Shown: positions 39,774-48,259, counted from the stretch's first letter. The stretch is DNA of 64,000 bases from Conyzicola nivalis_A (GCF_040548875.1 NZ_JBEPSJ010000001.1:1426001-1490000); one strand, 5' to 3'. The notes: generated by a model from the letters alone, not told the origin. Made by a program: numbers and translations.

Positions 39774-40523
39774 CTAGGCGCGCACCGCGGTTCGCGCGGC
39801 GTCCATCACCAGCTTCGCCACGGCATCCGGGTGGCTGATCATGGCCACGTGGGAGCTCTCGATCTCGACGGTATGCGACTCGGCGCGCGCCGCCATGAAC
39901 CGCTCCGCCTCGGCGGGGATGGTTCGGTCGCTCGACCCGATCAGGTACCAGCTGGGAATGGTCTTCCACGCGGGAAAGCCCGACGGTGTGCCGAGCGTGT
40001 TGAGCGCCGCCGGCCGCTGCGACGCCGCCATCGCGGCCGCCTCGTCTTCGGGCAGGTCGGCGCAGAACAGCTCGTGGAAGAACTCGGGGTCGATGTAGCC
40101 GTCGCCGTCCCCGTCCGGCGCACCGGGGTACGGGCGCACGACGGTGTGCTCGCCGAGGGCCGAGCTGCCGCCGCCGAGCGCGAGGGCGTTCAGCACCGCC
40201 TCGCCCTCGTCGAGAGCGAAGCCGCAGATGTAGACGAGCGAGACGACGTTCTCCAGATCGGTCGCGGCGTTGGTGATCACCGCGCCGCCGTAGGAGTGAC
40301 CGACTAGCACGATCGGGCCCTGGATCGTCGAGAGCACGGTACGCACGTACTCCGCGTCGCCGAGCAGCGACCGCAGCGGGTTCGCCGGCGCGATCGCGGT
40401 GTAGCCCTCACGCTGCAGTCGCTTGATGACTCCGCTCCAGCCGGAGGCGTCGGCGAATGCGCCGTGCACGAGGACGATGGTGGGCTTCGACGGCGAGTCG
40501 GTGGTCGGCGAGTCGGTGGTCAT
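39774..40523 (-). CDS. Alpha/beta fold hydrolase (salicylate-esterase-like)
   Basis: 249 residues. TIVLVHGAFADASGWSGVIKRLQREGY (oxyanion loop HGAF), nucleophile elbow VGHSYGGAVI (Ser about 77), SSDRTIPAEAERFMA (Asp region) and VEIESSHVAMISHPD (His). The HGAFADASGW start is typical of the plant-esterase/EstC-like hydrolases common in soil bacteria. Substrate unknown. A Thr/Ser/Pro-rich N-terminus of about 14 residues precedes the fold. Confidence 0.88.
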   Translation of the reverse strand: MTTDSPTTDSPSKPTIVLVHGAFADASGWSGVIKRLQREGYTAIAPANPLRSLLGDAEYVRTVLSTIQGPIVLVGHSYGGAVITNAATDLENVVSLVYICGFALDEGEAVLNALALGGGSSALGEHTVVRPYPGAPDGDGDGYIDPEFFHELFCADLPEDEAAAMAASQRPAALNTLGTPSGFPAWKTIPSWYLIGSSDRTIPAEAERFMAARAESHTVEIESSHVAMISHPDAVAKLVMDAARTAVRA

Positions 40524-40625
40524 GGGCGGGCTCCAATCGGTGGCACGAAGTGGTCGGTGGCCACACGGTATCGGCCCGCCAGACGGCCGACAACCACCTT
40601 GCACGGGTGAGGATCCGGCTGAAAG

Positions 40626-40652
40626 TGTCGATCGGGGTCTGGCCCGGTCGTC
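40626..40652 (+). promoter_or_regulatory. ECF42-type promoter TGTCGA-N17-CGTC
   Basis: TGTCGA at 40626-40631, 17 nt, CGTC at 40649-40652, 38 nt upstream of the YCII start. It matches the TGTCGA/CG(A/T)C motif I recall being reported for ECF42 sigma factors; the second module at 50.5 kb has the same layout. Confidence 0.75.
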
Positions 40653-40690
40653 ATGAGGGTGTCAGGATCAACCCACCGAAAGGACACACC

Positions 40691-41065
40691 ATGCAGTATT
40701 CGCTTCTCATCCAGGCGTTCGAGCCCACCGAGGAGGAGATCCCCGAAGAGGCCATGGAGCCGATGAAGGTCGCCTTCGACCTCTACGCCAAGGAGCTCGA
40801 CGCCGCGGGGGTGCTGGTCTCGGCCGACATCCTCGCCCGCTCCGACGTGACGACCACGGTCACGATGCGCGGCGGCACCCTCAAGGTCCACGACGGCCCG
40901 TTCGCGAACACGCGCGAGCAGCTCGGCGGCACCTTCGTCGTCGACGTGCCCGACCTCGACGCGGCGATCGCGTGGGCGCAGAAGTGCCCGGCCGCCCAGT
41001 ACGGCAGCATCGAGATCCGTCCGAGCGCTATCACGTTCACGGGGGGCCAGTGGGTCTACGCGTGA
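40691..41065 (+). CDS. YCII/DGPF domain protein of ECF42 module 1
   Basis: 124 residues. MQYSLLIQAFEPTEEEIPEEAMEPMKVAFDLYAKELDAAGVL opens the fold and VHDGPFANTREQLGGTFVVDVPDLDAAIAWAQKCP contains DGPF (about residues 74-77), the hallmark of proteins paired with ECF42 sigma factors. Their function is unknown. AAAGGA lies about 8 nt upstream of ATG 40691. Its stop overlaps the GTG of the sigma factor gene (GTGA). Confidence 0.92.
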   Translation: MQYSLLIQAFEPTEEEIPEEAMEPMKVAFDLYAKELDAAGVLVSADILARSDVTTTVTMRGGTLKVHDGPFANTREQLGGTFVVDVPDLDAAIAWAQKCPAAQYGSIEIRPSAITFTGGQWVYA

Positions 41066-42321
41066 ACGCCGAGGCGCGGGCCGAGCAGGTGGTCCGCGCC
41101 TCATACGGGCGGTTGATCGCTATTCTCGCGGCGCCGACCGGCGACATCGCCCTCGCCGAGGACGCGCTGGGCGACGCGTTCGAAAAGGCGTTGAGCGGAT
41201 GGCCCGTGGCCGGTGTTCCCCGCAACCCCGAGGCCTGGCTGCTCACCGTCGCCCGCAACCGCCAGCGTGACGTCTACCGCTCGGCCGCGCACCGGCTCGC
41301 CGCGCCGCTCGACGAGGCGGTTCTCCAGCTTCCCGGCACGGCAATCGGCCCGGCCCCCGGAGGCGCGGACGACCCGGACGCGGTCGAGATCCCCGACCGC
41401 CGCCTCGCGCTGATGTTCGTCTGCGCGCATCCCGCGGTCGAGCCGGGCATCCGCACGGCGCTCATGCTGCAGACGGTGCTCGGCTTCGAGGCGCGGCAGA
41501 TCGCGGCGGCGTTCGTGGTTCCGGAGGCCGCGATGGCGCAACGGCTGGTGCGCGCGAAGAAGCGCATCAGGGAGGCGCGGATCCCGTTCTCCGTCCCGTC
41601 GGCGGTCGAGCTGCCGGCGCGGCTGCCGGCGGTGCTCGAGGCGGTCTACGGCGCGTACGCGATCGACTGGCAGCCGGTCGCCGCGGTGGCAGAGCGCGAC
41701 TCGCTCGCCGCCGAGGCGCTGTACCTCGCGAACACCCTCGCCGATCTGCTGCCCGACGAGCCGGAGGCGCTCGGGCTGGCCGCGCTCCTGTCGTATTCCA
41801 GCGCACGGGCAGGCGCGCGCTCGGGGCCGGACGGCCGTTTCGTGCCACTCGGCGAGCAGCGAACCGAGCTGTGGGACGCCGGGCTCATCGCCAGCGGAGA
41901 ACGTCTGCTGAAACGGGCGCACGCCCTCGGCCGAGTCGGGCGCTTCCAGCTCGAGGCGAGCATCCAGTCGGTGCACTGCGCCCGCGCGCACACCGGCGCA
42001 ACCGACTGGCGGGCGTTGCGGCTGCTCACCGCGGCGTTGGTGACGGTCGCGCCGACGCTCGGAGCGCGCGTCTCGCTCGCCGCGGTCATCGCCGAGACCG
42101 AGGGGCCGCGCGCCGGGCTCGCCGCGCTCGACGGCATCGAGGGCGCCGAGCGATTTCAGCCGGCATGGGCGACCCGCGCGCACCTGCTCACGCTGCTCGG
42201 CGACGAGGAGCAGGCGGCACTCGCCTACGCCAAGGCGATCTCGCTCACGACCGACGCGCCGACACGCGACTACCTCGCAGCCCGGGTGGGTGCTCCACGC
42301 GATGCTGGCTCGAGCATCTAG
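41062..42321 (+). CDS. ECF42-type RNA polymerase sigma factor, module 1
   Basis: 419 residues. Region 2: GRLIAILAAPTGDIALAEDALGDAFEKALSGWPVAGVPRNPEAWLLTVARNRQRDVYRS. Region 4: RTALMLQTVLGFEARQIAAAFVVPEAAMAQRLVRAKKRIREA. It is followed by a long C-terminal TPR-like domain (from about residue 190; ALVTVAPTLGARVSLAAVIAETEGPRAGLAALDGIEG) used by ECF42 in place of an anti-sigma factor. It directs transcription from TGTCGA-type promoters, probably including its own. Stop shares CTAG with the convergent gene. Confidence 0.9.
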   Translation: MNAEARAEQVVRASYGRLIAILAAPTGDIALAEDALGDAFEKALSGWPVAGVPRNPEAWLLTVARNRQRDVYRSAAHRLAAPLDEAVLQLPGTAIGPAPGGADDPDAVEIPDRRLALMFVCAHPAVEPGIRTALMLQTVLGFEARQIAAAFVVPEAAMAQRLVRAKKRIREARIPFSVPSAVELPARLPAVLEAVYGAYAIDWQPVAAVAERDSLAAEALYLANTLADLLPDEPEALGLAALLSYSSARAGARSGPDGRFVPLGEQRTELWDAGLIASGERLLKRAHALGRVGRFQLEASIQSVHCARAHTGATDWRALRLLTAALVTVAPTLGARVSLAAVIAETEGPRAGLAALDGIEGAERFQPAWATRAHLLTLLGDEEQAALAYAKAISLTTDAPTRDYLAARVGAPRDAGSSI

Positions 42322-42866
42322 ATGATCGAACAATTGTTCATGCCGCTGGGGTACGTGCAGCAGTAGATGATGCATGTGGGCGGCGGATAGCCCGGCAACG
42401 AGCTCCCGCACACCACCTCGCGATAGCCGCAGCTCGGCAGGGTCGGACCGAATTGGCCGCCGAACTGGCCGAAGCGCGATGGCCCGCCAAAACCGGGACT
42501 GATGCGGCGCGAATAGGCACCCTGAAATGTCCCGCCCGCGATCCCCCACGATGCGGTCGGTGGCGTCATTGCCGAAGAGTCCAGGAGGCTGGCGAAGACC
42601 TGCGCCTCGACCTGTTTGGGTTGTCGCAAAACCAAGCGGAAAACGGGGTGGTCGGGTTTCTCATCGCCCGCTCTCCCACCGACATGATGCGCCGAAGCGA
42701 TCATCTCTACGGGAATGTCCGTCCAGGTGCCGCTTCCGGCTGGCGCGACGCTGACTCGGCCTTGCGAGCCAGAGGCCTTCACCATCCCCATAAACGAGAA
42801 GCCCACCTCCGCGGCTGACTCGGCCTTGATAGCGTCTTCGAGTTCGGGCCCCGTGTACGTCGCCAC
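42318..42866 (-). CDS. Unrecognised protein, shared N-domain plus six-Cys tail (P2)
   Basis: 182 residues from GTG 42866, with GAGGAG 6 nt upstream. Residues 1-98 align without gaps to its neighbour at 42890-43492 (about 49/98 identical: TGPELE, GMVK, GTWTDIP, HPVFR). After residue 98 similarity ends: a Gly/Phe/Ser-rich linker (GFGGPSRFGQFGGQFGP) leads to a tail with six Cys, including YCC and a final NNC. No signal peptide. No family recognised. The stop shares CTAG with the sigma gene. Confidence 0.7.
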   Translation of the reverse strand: MATYTGPELEDAIKAESAAEVGFSFMGMVKASGSQGRVSVAPAGSGTWTDIPVEMIASAHHVGGRAGDEKPDHPVFRLVLRQPKQVEAQVFASLLDSSAMTPPTASWGIAGGTFQGAYSRRISPGFGGPSRFGQFGGQFGPTLPSCGYREVVCGSSLPGYPPPTCIIYCCTYPSGMNNCSII

Positions 42867-42889
42867 CGCAATCTCCTCCTCAGTTCCGT

Positions 42890-43492
42890 CTATGCGAATA
42901 CGCCTGGGCACCACAACCGCGGTTCCCACCGGTTGCAGATCTCGGGGAAAAGCTCGCTGTGTTCCACACAGGTCAATACCACGACACAATTTCCCCATGG
43001 AGTGGGAAACGTGCCGATCGGGATGTCGCCGGTCCCGACACGGTTGCGCACCGCAGAGAACTGGTCGGGCACCGGTGTGCCCGGAAGCGGTTGTGGTGAT
43101 CCGGCAGGACCTGTGAACTGTCCGACCGCGCTTTCGCCGACCGGCTGCGACGAGAATTGGAACGGCGCCGCCTGCGGGCCGAGACTCGATGCGGGCGTCG
43201 AGTTAGCAAGAAGATTCGCGAGGACCTGGGCCTCTTCATCGTCTGGGCGCTTGAGCACGATGCGAAAGACCGGGTGCGGGAAACCGTCGGTACAGAGCTG
43301 TTCGCCGAGGCGCTCCGCTGATTCAATCATGGCGGTGGGGATATCGGTCCATGTTCCGCACCCCGACTTAGCGAAGGAAACATGCTTCTCGATCTCGGAT
43401 GGCTTTACCATCCCGGTTATCTCCGAGCCCGTCTCCGCGAGTTCGCCGGCGAGCAACGCCTGCTCCAACTCGGGCCCTGTGAAACTAGCCAT
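42890..43492 (-). CDS. Unrecognised protein, shared N-domain plus four-Cys tail (P1)
   Basis: 200 residues from ATG 43492 (MASFTGPELEQALLAGELAE), with GGAGTGGAGG upstream. N-terminal 98 residues match P2. A Pro/Ser/Gln-rich linker (QFTGPAGSPQPLPGTPVPDQF) follows, then a tail with four Cys (GNC, LTC, EIC, WCPG). It lies 23 nt upstream of P2 on the same strand, so the two form one operon. Codon use looks less GC-rich than in flanking genes, which hints at transfer. A stem-loop lies in the predicted 5' UTR. Confidence 0.7.
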   Translation of the reverse strand: MASFTGPELEQALLAGELAETGSEITGMVKPSEIEKHVSFAKSGCGTWTDIPTAMIESAERLGEQLCTDGFPHPVFRIVLKRPDDEEAQVLANLLANSTPASSLGPQAAPFQFSSQPVGESAVGQFTGPAGSPQPLPGTPVPDQFSAVRNRVGTGDIPIGTFPTPWGNCVVVLTCVEHSELFPEICNRWEPRLWCPGVFA

Positions 43493-43517
43493 CGGTGCCT
43501 CCACTCCTGGAGAGAAG

Positions 43518-43542
43518 TCGCCTGGCGCCGTTGCCCAGGCGA
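43518..43542 (-). promoter_or_regulatory. 5' UTR stem-loop of the P1/P2 operon
   Basis: TCGCCTGG (43518-43525) and CCAGGCGA (43535-43542) pair perfectly with a 9 nt loop. A -10 TAGGGT on the minus strand (43555-43550) places the mRNA 5' end right at the stem, which could protect the transcript. Confidence 0.45.
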
Positions 43543-43626
43543 TGCGCACACCCTACAACTCGACGAAGTCACGCGCGAAGGGGGTGGACTTCGCGACACA
43601 CTCGTCCGCTCAGACCTCCGAGCGGC

Positions 43627-44436
43627 TCAGACCTCCAGGTCGGTGAACACCGGGTAGTGGTCGCTCGGCGGCAGGCCGTCGATCTCGTCGCGCGCGATCC
43701 AGGAGCCGCGCACCACCACGGGCGCATCCGCCCTGCCCGGCCTCGCCATCACGTGGTCGATGCGCCGGTCGTACTGCAGAACGGACTCCGGCGGGGCGAA
43801 CCGGTTGGTGGAGCTCAGCGTGCGTGGGTCGGCCGACTGGTTCGCACTCCCCCAGGTGTCGACGAGCCGCTCGCGCAGCGCGCGCATGGCGTCGTTCTCG
43901 AAGTCCGCATTGAGGTCGGCGAGCAGCAGCACCGGCAGCGGCCCGTCGAGCGCCGGATCGCAGGCCAGGTCGCCGAGGGTGGCGAGCTGTGCGGCGTGGT
44001 ACTCGAGGTCTTGCGGCTCCCAGCTGGTCACCGCGACGAAGACGTGGAGGTCGCCGAGCGGATGCGCGATGGTCGCCTGCATCGCCACGAGGTCGTCGCC
44101 GGGCGACGGCAGCGGGCGGGCGACCACGCGTCGGATCGGCCACCGGCTCAGCAGGCCGAGTCCCATGCGCACGCCGATCTGGTCGGGGTGCTCCACCGGG
44201 TCGGGCACCGGCGGGTAGGCCGGTTCGACGAACGCGGGATGCATGGCGAGTTCCTCGGCGAGGGCCTCGGCCTGGCTGCGGTCGCCGAACGCCCACGCCT
44301 CCTGGAAGCCGAAGACGTCGGGATGCCACTCCTCGAGCGTCGCGACGATGCCGCGTTCGCGCTCGTGCCACTGCTCGCCGAACAGCCACCACACGTTCCA
44401 GGTGGCGGCCCTGATGACCGCGCTGTCGCTCGCCAT
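43627..44436 (-). CDS. Endonuclease/exonuclease/phosphatase family protein
   Basis: 269 residues. EEP-superfamily metal phosphoesterase: ATWNVWWLFG (Asn), VFGFQEAWAF (Glu metal ligand), LLLADLNADFENDAM (D-x-N) and the C-terminal RRIDHVMARPG and LPPSDHYPVFTDLEV (SDHYP, catalytic His). No signal peptide. May be a phosphodiesterase or nuclease; the substrate is open. ATG 44436 is preceded by TAGCAT 6 nt upstream (leaderless). Confidence 0.92.
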   Translation of the reverse strand: MASDSAVIRAATWNVWWLFGEQWHERERGIVATLEEWHPDVFGFQEAWAFGDRSQAEALAEELAMHPAFVEPAYPPVPDPVEHPDQIGVRMGLGLLSRWPIRRVVARPLPSPGDDLVAMQATIAHPLGDLHVFVAVTSWEPQDLEYHAAQLATLGDLACDPALDGPLPVLLLADLNADFENDAMRALRERLVDTWGSANQSADPRTLSSTNRFAPPESVLQYDRRIDHVMARPGRADAPVVVRGSWIARDEIDGLPPSDHYPVFTDLEV

Positions 44437-44442
44437 GCGTCA

Positions 44443-44448
44443 ATGCTA
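44443..44448 (-). promoter_or_regulatory. -10 hexamer TAGCAT for leaderless EEP gene
   Basis: TAGCAT on the minus strand, 6 nt before ATG 44436. Confidence 0.55.
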
Positions 44449-44498
44449 GGCAGGCTCCCGGGGCGCGCAACCCCTACTCCGGGGATTGCTCACACCGT

Positions 44499-44504
44499 TA
44501 GCGT
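44499..44504 (+). promoter_or_regulatory. -10 hexamer TAGCGT for leaderless DUF2945 gene
   Basis: TAGCGT ends 6 nt before ATG 44511. Confidence 0.55.
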
Positions 44505-44510
44505 GAGGGG

Positions 44511-44732
44511 ATGAGCAGCATTTCCGTGGGTGACAGAGTGAGCTGGCAGACGTCGCAGGGCCGAACGAGCGGACACGTGGTCGAGAAGAAGACGAGCGAC
44601 TTCCAGTTCGCCGGGCAGCATTTCACCGCGACATCCGACGAACCCGCCTTCATCGTCGAGTCGAAGAAGACCGGGGCGCGCGCAGCCCACAAGGGTCAGG
44701 CGCTGCGGTCGCTGCGCAGCAACGACGCCTGA
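44511..44732 (+). CDS. DUF2945 (hypervirulence-associated, TUDOR-like) protein
   Basis: 73 residues. ISVGDRVSWQTSQGRTSGHVVEKKTSDFQFAGQHFTATSDEPAFIVESKKTGARAAHKGQALRSL is the DUF2945/HVA1 pattern: a small SH3-like barrel of unknown function found in bacteria and fungi. Leaderless start. The next gene begins 18 nt downstream and may be cotranscribed. Confidence 0.88.
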   Translation: MSSISVGDRVSWQTSQGRTSGHVVEKKTSDFQFAGQHFTATSDEPAFIVESKKTGARAAHKGQALRSLRSNDA

Positions 44733-44750
44733 ACTGGTTCAATAGACGGG

Positions 44751-45527
44751 ATGCTATCGCCCGAGATCCCGCCCGCCCGATCCGTGCTCGCGCCGGACGG
44801 CACCAACATCGCCACCTACGAATTCGGCGACCCGGATGCGCCCACGGTTCTCGCGGTGCACGGCTTCGCGTCGAGCGCGCTGCTCAACTGGCACGCGACC
44901 GGCTGGGTGCGTGACCTCACACGCGCCGGCTACCACGTGATCGCGATCGACCAGCGAGGTCACGGGGCGAGCGACAAGCCGCACCACATCTCGTCGTACT
45001 CGATGGACGCCCTCGTCGGAGACGTGCTCACGGTGCTCGACACTTTTATGCTCGACGAGGTCGACTATGTGGGCTACTCGCTCGGCGCCCGCGTGGGCTG
45101 GGCTGCGGCCCGCGAGCTGCCCGACCGAATCTCGCGCGTCGTTCTCGGCGGGATCCCCGACGGCGACCCGCTCACGCGTTTCCGCATCGACGAGGCGCGG
45201 GCGCACATCACGCACGGGCACGAGATCACCGACCGGCTCACCGGCACGTACCTGCAGATGGCCAGCGGCATCGAGGGCAACGACCTCGCCGCGCTCGTCT
45301 CCCTCGTCGAGGGCATGCGCGGCGGCCCCCAGCCCGGCCCCGAGAACGCTCCCCCGCAGCCGGTGCTCTTCGCCACGGGCAGCGAGGATCCGATCATCGA
45401 CGCGTCACGCGCCCTCGCCTCCGCGGCCGGCGAGGCGTTCTTCGAGATCCCCGGACGCAACCACTTCAACGCGCCGACCTCGCGGGCGTTCCGCGACGCG
45501 GCGATCGCGTTTCTGAAGAAGACCTAG
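44751..45527 (+). CDS. Alpha/beta hydrolase
   Basis: 258 residues. VLAVHGFASSALLNWHATGWVRDLTRAGYHVIAIDQRGHGASDKP (HGFA oxyanion, DQRGHGxS), nucleophile elbow VGYSLGARVGW (Ser about 108), a late Asp in GSEDPIIDASRALAS and GRNHFNAPTSRAF (His). YSLG replaces HSMG. Typical of epoxide-hydrolase/haloperoxidase-like enzymes; substrate unknown. TTCAAT upstream could be a -10. The stop shares CTAG with the convergent lipoprotein gene. Confidence 0.88.
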   Translation: MLSPEIPPARSVLAPDGTNIATYEFGDPDAPTVLAVHGFASSALLNWHATGWVRDLTRAGYHVIAIDQRGHGASDKPHHISSYSMDALVGDVLTVLDTFMLDEVDYVGYSLGARVGWAAARELPDRISRVVLGGIPDGDPLTRFRIDEARAHITHGHEITDRLTGTYLQMASGIEGNDLAALVSLVEGMRGGPQPGPENAPPQPVLFATGSEDPIIDASRALASAAGEAFFEIPGRNHFNAPTSRAFRDAAIAFLKKT

Positions 45528-46009
45528 CCGCCCGTCCAGCCCTCGGTGTAGAAGGCGACTCCGGCGCGGGTGCACTCCTCGCGCGCGTCGGCGAACACCG
45601 CGGCCCACTGGTCGGTGGTCGCGTCGAACGTCGTGCCGCCCGGGGCGTACGTGCCGACCACGATGCGCAGCGTGGCGACCGTCTCGGCCAAGGCGGTGTC
45701 GGGCGCCACGTCTATGCGGTGCACCATGCGACCTACGAGCTGCTGCACCTGGCCGTACTCGACGGCGGCGATGCGGCCCTCGTCGAGCGCGATCTTCTCG
45801 TTGTACAGCACGGTGTTGACGTCGATCAGCTGCGCGCAGGTCTCCTCGGCGGTGACTGCCGCTTGCTGCGTGGCCGCCTCGGGCGACTCGGTCGGCTGCC
45901 CGGCCGACGCGGAGAAGGTGCAGCCGACGAGAACGGATGCGGCGGCGAATCCGAGGGCGACGGCCCAGAGACGGCGTACGCGCGTGCGTGTGATGGAGCC
46001 CGTGTGCAT
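45524..46009 (-). CDS. Predicted lipoprotein
   Basis: 161 residues. Signal peptide (RRLWAVALGFAAASVL) with lipobox LVGC (Cys about 30), then a Ser/Thr/Gln-rich linker and a helical, soluble domain with two further Cys (EETCAQLIDVNTVLYNEK; ADAREECTRAGVAF) that could form a disulphide. No family recognised. Membrane-anchored, facing outward. Convergent with the hydrolase gene. Confidence 0.8.
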   Translation of the reverse strand: MHTGSITRTRVRRLWAVALGFAAASVLVGCTFSASAGQPTESPEAATQQAAVTAEETCAQLIDVNTVLYNEKIALDEGRIAAVEYGQVQQLVGRMVHRIDVAPDTALAETVATLRIVVGTYAPGGTTFDATTDQWAAVFADAREECTRAGVAFYTEGWTGG

Positions 46010-46149
46010 CGTGCCAGCCTCGCAGCATCCCCGAGTCTCGGCAATAGGTTGAGCGAAACTCGCATGATGCGTCCAGGGCGCGCTGTCAACCTGTGGAGCG
46101 GTGAGTTCGAGCGGCGTACTTTCGTACCCGAGAGCGAGGAGGTAGCCCG

Positions 46150-46569
46150 ATGGCCACCGCGAGAGATGTCATGACGCCCGGGGTCGAATGCGTCCCCGAG
46201 AACAACACGCTGCAGGAGGCGGCACGCACGATGCAGCGGCTCGATGTGGGTTCGCTGCCGATCTGCGGCGAAGACGGCAAGCTCAAGGGCATGCTCACCG
46301 ACCGCGACATCGTGGTGAAGTGCCTAGCCGAGGGCGGCGACCCCTACACGGCGACGGCCGGCAGCCTCGGCCAGGGCAAACCCGTCACTGTCGACGCCGA
46401 CTTCGACGTGGAGACGGTGCTCGAGACGATGAAGCAGCACAAGGTGCGCCGGCTGCCCGTGATCGAGAACCACATGCTCGTGGGCATCATCAGCCAGGCC
46501 GACATCGCGGCGTTTATGCCCGAGGCGGCGGTCGGCGAGCTCGTCACCGAGATCTCCGAGCCGACGTAG
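46150..46569 (+). CDS. CBS-pair domain protein
   Basis: 139 residues made of two CBS motifs: TARDVMTPGVECVPENNTLQEAARTMQRLDVGSLPICGEDGKLKGMLTDRDIVVK (residues 2-57) and KPVTVDADFDVETVLETMKQHKVRRLPVIENHMLVGIISQADIAAFMP (75-123). CBS pairs bind adenine nucleotides and sense energy or stress. TDRDIV and SQADIA are the usual ribose-contacting ends. AGGAGGT lies about 8 nt upstream of ATG 46150. Stand-alone gene. Confidence 0.92.
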   Translation: MATARDVMTPGVECVPENNTLQEAARTMQRLDVGSLPICGEDGKLKGMLTDRDIVVKCLAEGGDPYTATAGSLGQGKPVTVDADFDVETVLETMKQHKVRRLPVIENHMLVGIISQADIAAFMPEAAVGELVTEISEPT

Positions 46570-46620
46570 CTCCGAGCCCACGTAGCCCGGCCGGCCGGCT
46601 CGCTGCGCCAGAATGGTGCA

Positions 46621-47400
46621 ATGCCCGACCTTGAGAGCGTTGCGTCCGAGCTCTACGCCCTGCTGCCGACCGAGTTCACCGCGGCGCGCAACGACCGCGC
46701 CAAGCAGCTGGGCGGAGAGCTCGGAGCGGCGGTGAAGGCGCTGCCCAAGCCGTCCGCACCCGCGTGGGCCGCCAATCTGCTGGCGCGCGAGCGCCCCGAC
46801 GAGGTCGCTCAACTGCTCGCGCTCGGCGAATCGCTGCGCGACGCCCAGGACGATCTCGACCGCGCGACCCTCACGAAGCTCGGCAAGCAGCGGCGCGCTC
46901 TCGTGTCGGCGCTCGCGAAGCAGGCGGCAGCGCTCGCAAAGGGCGCCGGCCACGCGATCAACCCGGCGGCCGTGGTCGACGTGGAGCGAACGCTCCAGGC
47001 GGCGATGACGGATGCCTCCGCTGCCGCGGCCGTGTCATCCGCCCGGCTGGTGCGCGCGCTCTCGAGCGACGGCGTCGAGGACGTGGACCTCGAGGGGGCC
47101 GTCGCCGGGGATGTTCCCCGGGCGCCGCTGCGCGCCGTGCGCTCGTCGCCGCAGGATCTCGCCAAGGCGCGCAAGGCGCTCGAGGCCGCGGAGGACGCGC
47201 TGCGCACGGCGGAACGGGCCGCGCGCGACGCGGCCGACGACCGGGCGTCGCTCGAGAGCGAGCGCGACGACCTGCGCGAGCAGCTCGCCGACCTCGAGGG
47301 CGAGCTGCTCGACTCCGCACGGGCCGTGGAGCGCACGGAGAAGGAGCGCAAGAAGGCGGCGCGCGCCGTCGACAGGGCCAGGGCCGCGCTCGACGACTGA
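46621..47400 (+). CDS. Coiled-coil protein of unknown function
   Basis: 259 residues. The N-terminal 60 residues (LPTEFTAARNDRAKQLGGELGAAVKALPKPSAPAWAANLLARERPDEV) are conserved in actinobacterial hypothetical proteins as far as I recall. The rest is helical; from about residue 178 a strong heptad coiled coil (KARKALEAAEDALRTAERAARDAADDRASLESERDDLREQLADLEGELL) with a Lys/Arg-rich end. No membrane segment. ATG 46621 is preceded by CAGAAT 6 nt upstream (leaderless). Function unknown. Confidence 0.8.
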   Translation: MPDLESVASELYALLPTEFTAARNDRAKQLGGELGAAVKALPKPSAPAWAANLLARERPDEVAQLLALGESLRDAQDDLDRATLTKLGKQRRALVSALAKQAAALAKGAGHAINPAAVVDVERTLQAAMTDASAAAAVSSARLVRALSSDGVEDVDLEGAVAGDVPRAPLRAVRSSPQDLAKARKALEAAEDALRTAERAARDAADDRASLESERDDLREQLADLEGELLDSARAVERTEKERKKAARAVDRARAALDD

Positions 47401-47420
47401 CCGCGCGCCCCCCCGCGCGG
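47401..47420. terminator. GC-rich hairpin between convergent genes
   Basis: CCGCGCG (47401-47407) pairs with CGCGCGG (47414-47420) around a C-only loop; it starts at the base after the stop of the coiled-coil gene. Confidence 0.6.
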
Positions 47421-47421
47421 C

Positions 47422-48207
47422 TTAGATCGACCCGGGTCGACGGATCGAGTCGGCGCCGCCGTCGATGTAGACGATCTGGCCGGTCACATGGGTGTTCTGT
47501 TCACTCGTGAGCCACGCGAGCAGCGCGGCGGGGGCGGCAGCCGGCGCCGCGGGACCGTTGAGCGGCGACGGGGCACCTGCGGCCATCGCCGCACGTCCTT
47601 CCTCGGTTTCGAGGATCGCGGCGGTCATCGGCGTCGCGATCACACCGGGAGCGACGGCGTTGAGCGGGATTCCCGCGCCCGCCCAGTCATCCGTCGGTGC
47701 GTTCTCGCGGACCCAGAGCGCGATCGCGTTCTTGCTCGTGTTGTAGATCGCGTTGCTCGGCGTATCGGTGGGTGCGTCGGCGATGGCCGTCGCGAGTTCG
47801 AGAGCCTTCGGCTCGTCGCCCGCGAGCAGCGCCGCGTGCAACGGCGGGTCGATGGGCTCGAGCGCCGCGAGGGAGGCCACGAGCGCGGCGCGAGGCGCAT
47901 CCGAACCCGCGAGCAGCGGGCGAAGCCCCTCGAGGGTGGCGATCGTTCCGAAGTAGTTGACTCCGACGGTCGCGGGGATCGGTGCTGCGAGGCCGGCGAC
48001 GGCGACGATCGCGTCGATCGTTCCGCCGCTGAGCTCGGTGACCTTCGAGACGAGCTCGGTGCGGCCCTCGACCGTGGTGAGGTCGACGTTAACGTCGGTG
48101 TCGCGGAGGTCGACTCCGATCACGGTCTTGCCTTCGGAGCGGAGCTGCTCGGTGAGGGCCTTGCCGATTCCGGATGCGGCGCCGGAGACTACGTACTTTC
48201 TTGTCAT
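47422..48207 (-). CDS. SDR family oxidoreductase
   Basis: 261 residues. Classical short-chain dehydrogenase: cofactor loop VSGAASGIGKAL (GxxxGIG, residues 7-18), IVAVAGLA (NAG-like), and catalytic YNTSKNA (YxxxK, about residue 155) followed by LNAVAPGVIATPM. NAD(H) preference is suggested by the Asp at GVDLRD. Resembles 3-alpha-hydroxysteroid dehydrogenase-type SDRs in length and order. It lies 52 nt downstream of a tetR-type gene on the same strand, so it is probably regulated by it. Confidence 0.9.
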   Translation of the reverse strand: MTRKYVVSGAASGIGKALTEQLRSEGKTVIGVDLRDTDVNVDLTTVEGRTELVSKVTELSGGTIDAIVAVAGLAAPIPATVGVNYFGTIATLEGLRPLLAGSDAPRAALVASLAALEPIDPPLHAALLAGDEPKALELATAIADAPTDTPSNAIYNTSKNAIALWVRENAPTDDWAGAGIPLNAVAPGVIATPMTAAILETEEGRAAMAAGAPSPLNGPAAPAAAPAALLAWLTSEQNTHVTGQIVYIDGGADSIRRPGSI

Positions 48208-48259
48208 TTCGGGTTCAACTTTCGTTTCTCATCTCGCCGACGACGGTGCCGGCGGGGTC

